6,093 nt of DNA, from assembly GCA_035293245.1 (NCBI GenBank), contig DATDOO010000171.1, positions 1-6,093 of the forward strand. Direction: 5' to 3'. Under the pieces are notes generated by a model. The model searched no databases. It saw nothing but the letters and a program-made list of their open reading frames with translations, and was not told where the DNA came from. Positions within the stretch are counted from its first letter, which is position 1; each line of letters begins with the position of its first letter. Origin of the DNA: DATDOO01 sp035293245 (GTDB lineage Bacteria; Pseudomonadota; Gammaproteobacteria; Methylococcales; Methylococcaceae). This document shows positions 6,078 through 6,093 of the stretch, piece after piece. The translations under genes and the position numbers were made by a program.

Positions 6078-6093
6078 GCGCGGCATCCCTGCC

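Larger units (their letters stand above)
5484..6093. other. Gene-free stretch: operon leader plus a cluster of inverted repeats
   Basis: I find no credible coding region in these 610 bases. Open frames of 66-112 codons exist on both strands, but they overlap one another, run straight through perfect hairpins, show no recognisable domain and lack convincing ribosome sites. The first 100 bases are the likely leader of the efflux operon. From about 5581 on there is a dense run of stem-loops (listed separately), and the repeat cluster appears to continue past the window edge. No U-tract follows any hairpin, so none is a clear intrinsic terminator. The overall look is of interspersed repeats or a decayed small mobile element. 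No tRNA or rRNA was recognised. Confidence 0.7.

Overview
The window carries most of a three-gene tripartite efflux operon on the minus strand, followed (toward high coordinates) by about 600 bases of gene-free DNA packed with inverted repeats. In transcription order the genes are an outer-membrane factor of the TolC/OEP family (5483 to 4164), a periplasmic membrane-fusion (adaptor) protein (4167 to 3094) and an RND-superfamily inner-membrane permease that starts at 3060 and runs off the window at base 1. The first two overlap by 4 bases (ATGA). The third follows after 33 bases and has its own strong ribosome binding site. Together they would form one inner-membrane pump, adaptor and outer-membrane channel driven by the proton gradient. 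Nothing in the window shows the substrate, and no regulator is present.

The permease is the unusual part. Its frame is open for all 1020 codons in view, yet it contains two unrelated palindromic repeat elements (about 2088-2167 and 1338-1420). Each is a double hairpin of the kind normally found between genes, each is read through in frame, and each adds about 26-30 residues. One falls in the first large periplasmic loop. The other falls in the cytoplasmic loop between TM6 and TM7. In the coding direction each element is stop-free only in the frame actually used. The second is flanked by a GTCGTA direct repeat exactly 90 bases apart, so removing one unit leaves a smooth protein sequence. This resembles the gene-invading palindromic elements known from Rickettsia, here in what looks like a GC-rich proteobacterium.

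From 5484 to 6093 I see no credible gene. The stretch holds a short leader of the operon (a weak promoter-like motif and a small near-palindrome) and then at least seven stem-loops, some with perfect 9-13 bp stems. It reads as interspersed-repeat DNA, and the short open frames there look spurious.

Organism: the high GC content, the OMF/MFP/RND operon and the repeat families suggest a gamma- or betaproteobacterium. A methanotroph-like or Xanthomonas-like gammaproteobacterium is my guess from the look of the repeats, at low confidence.
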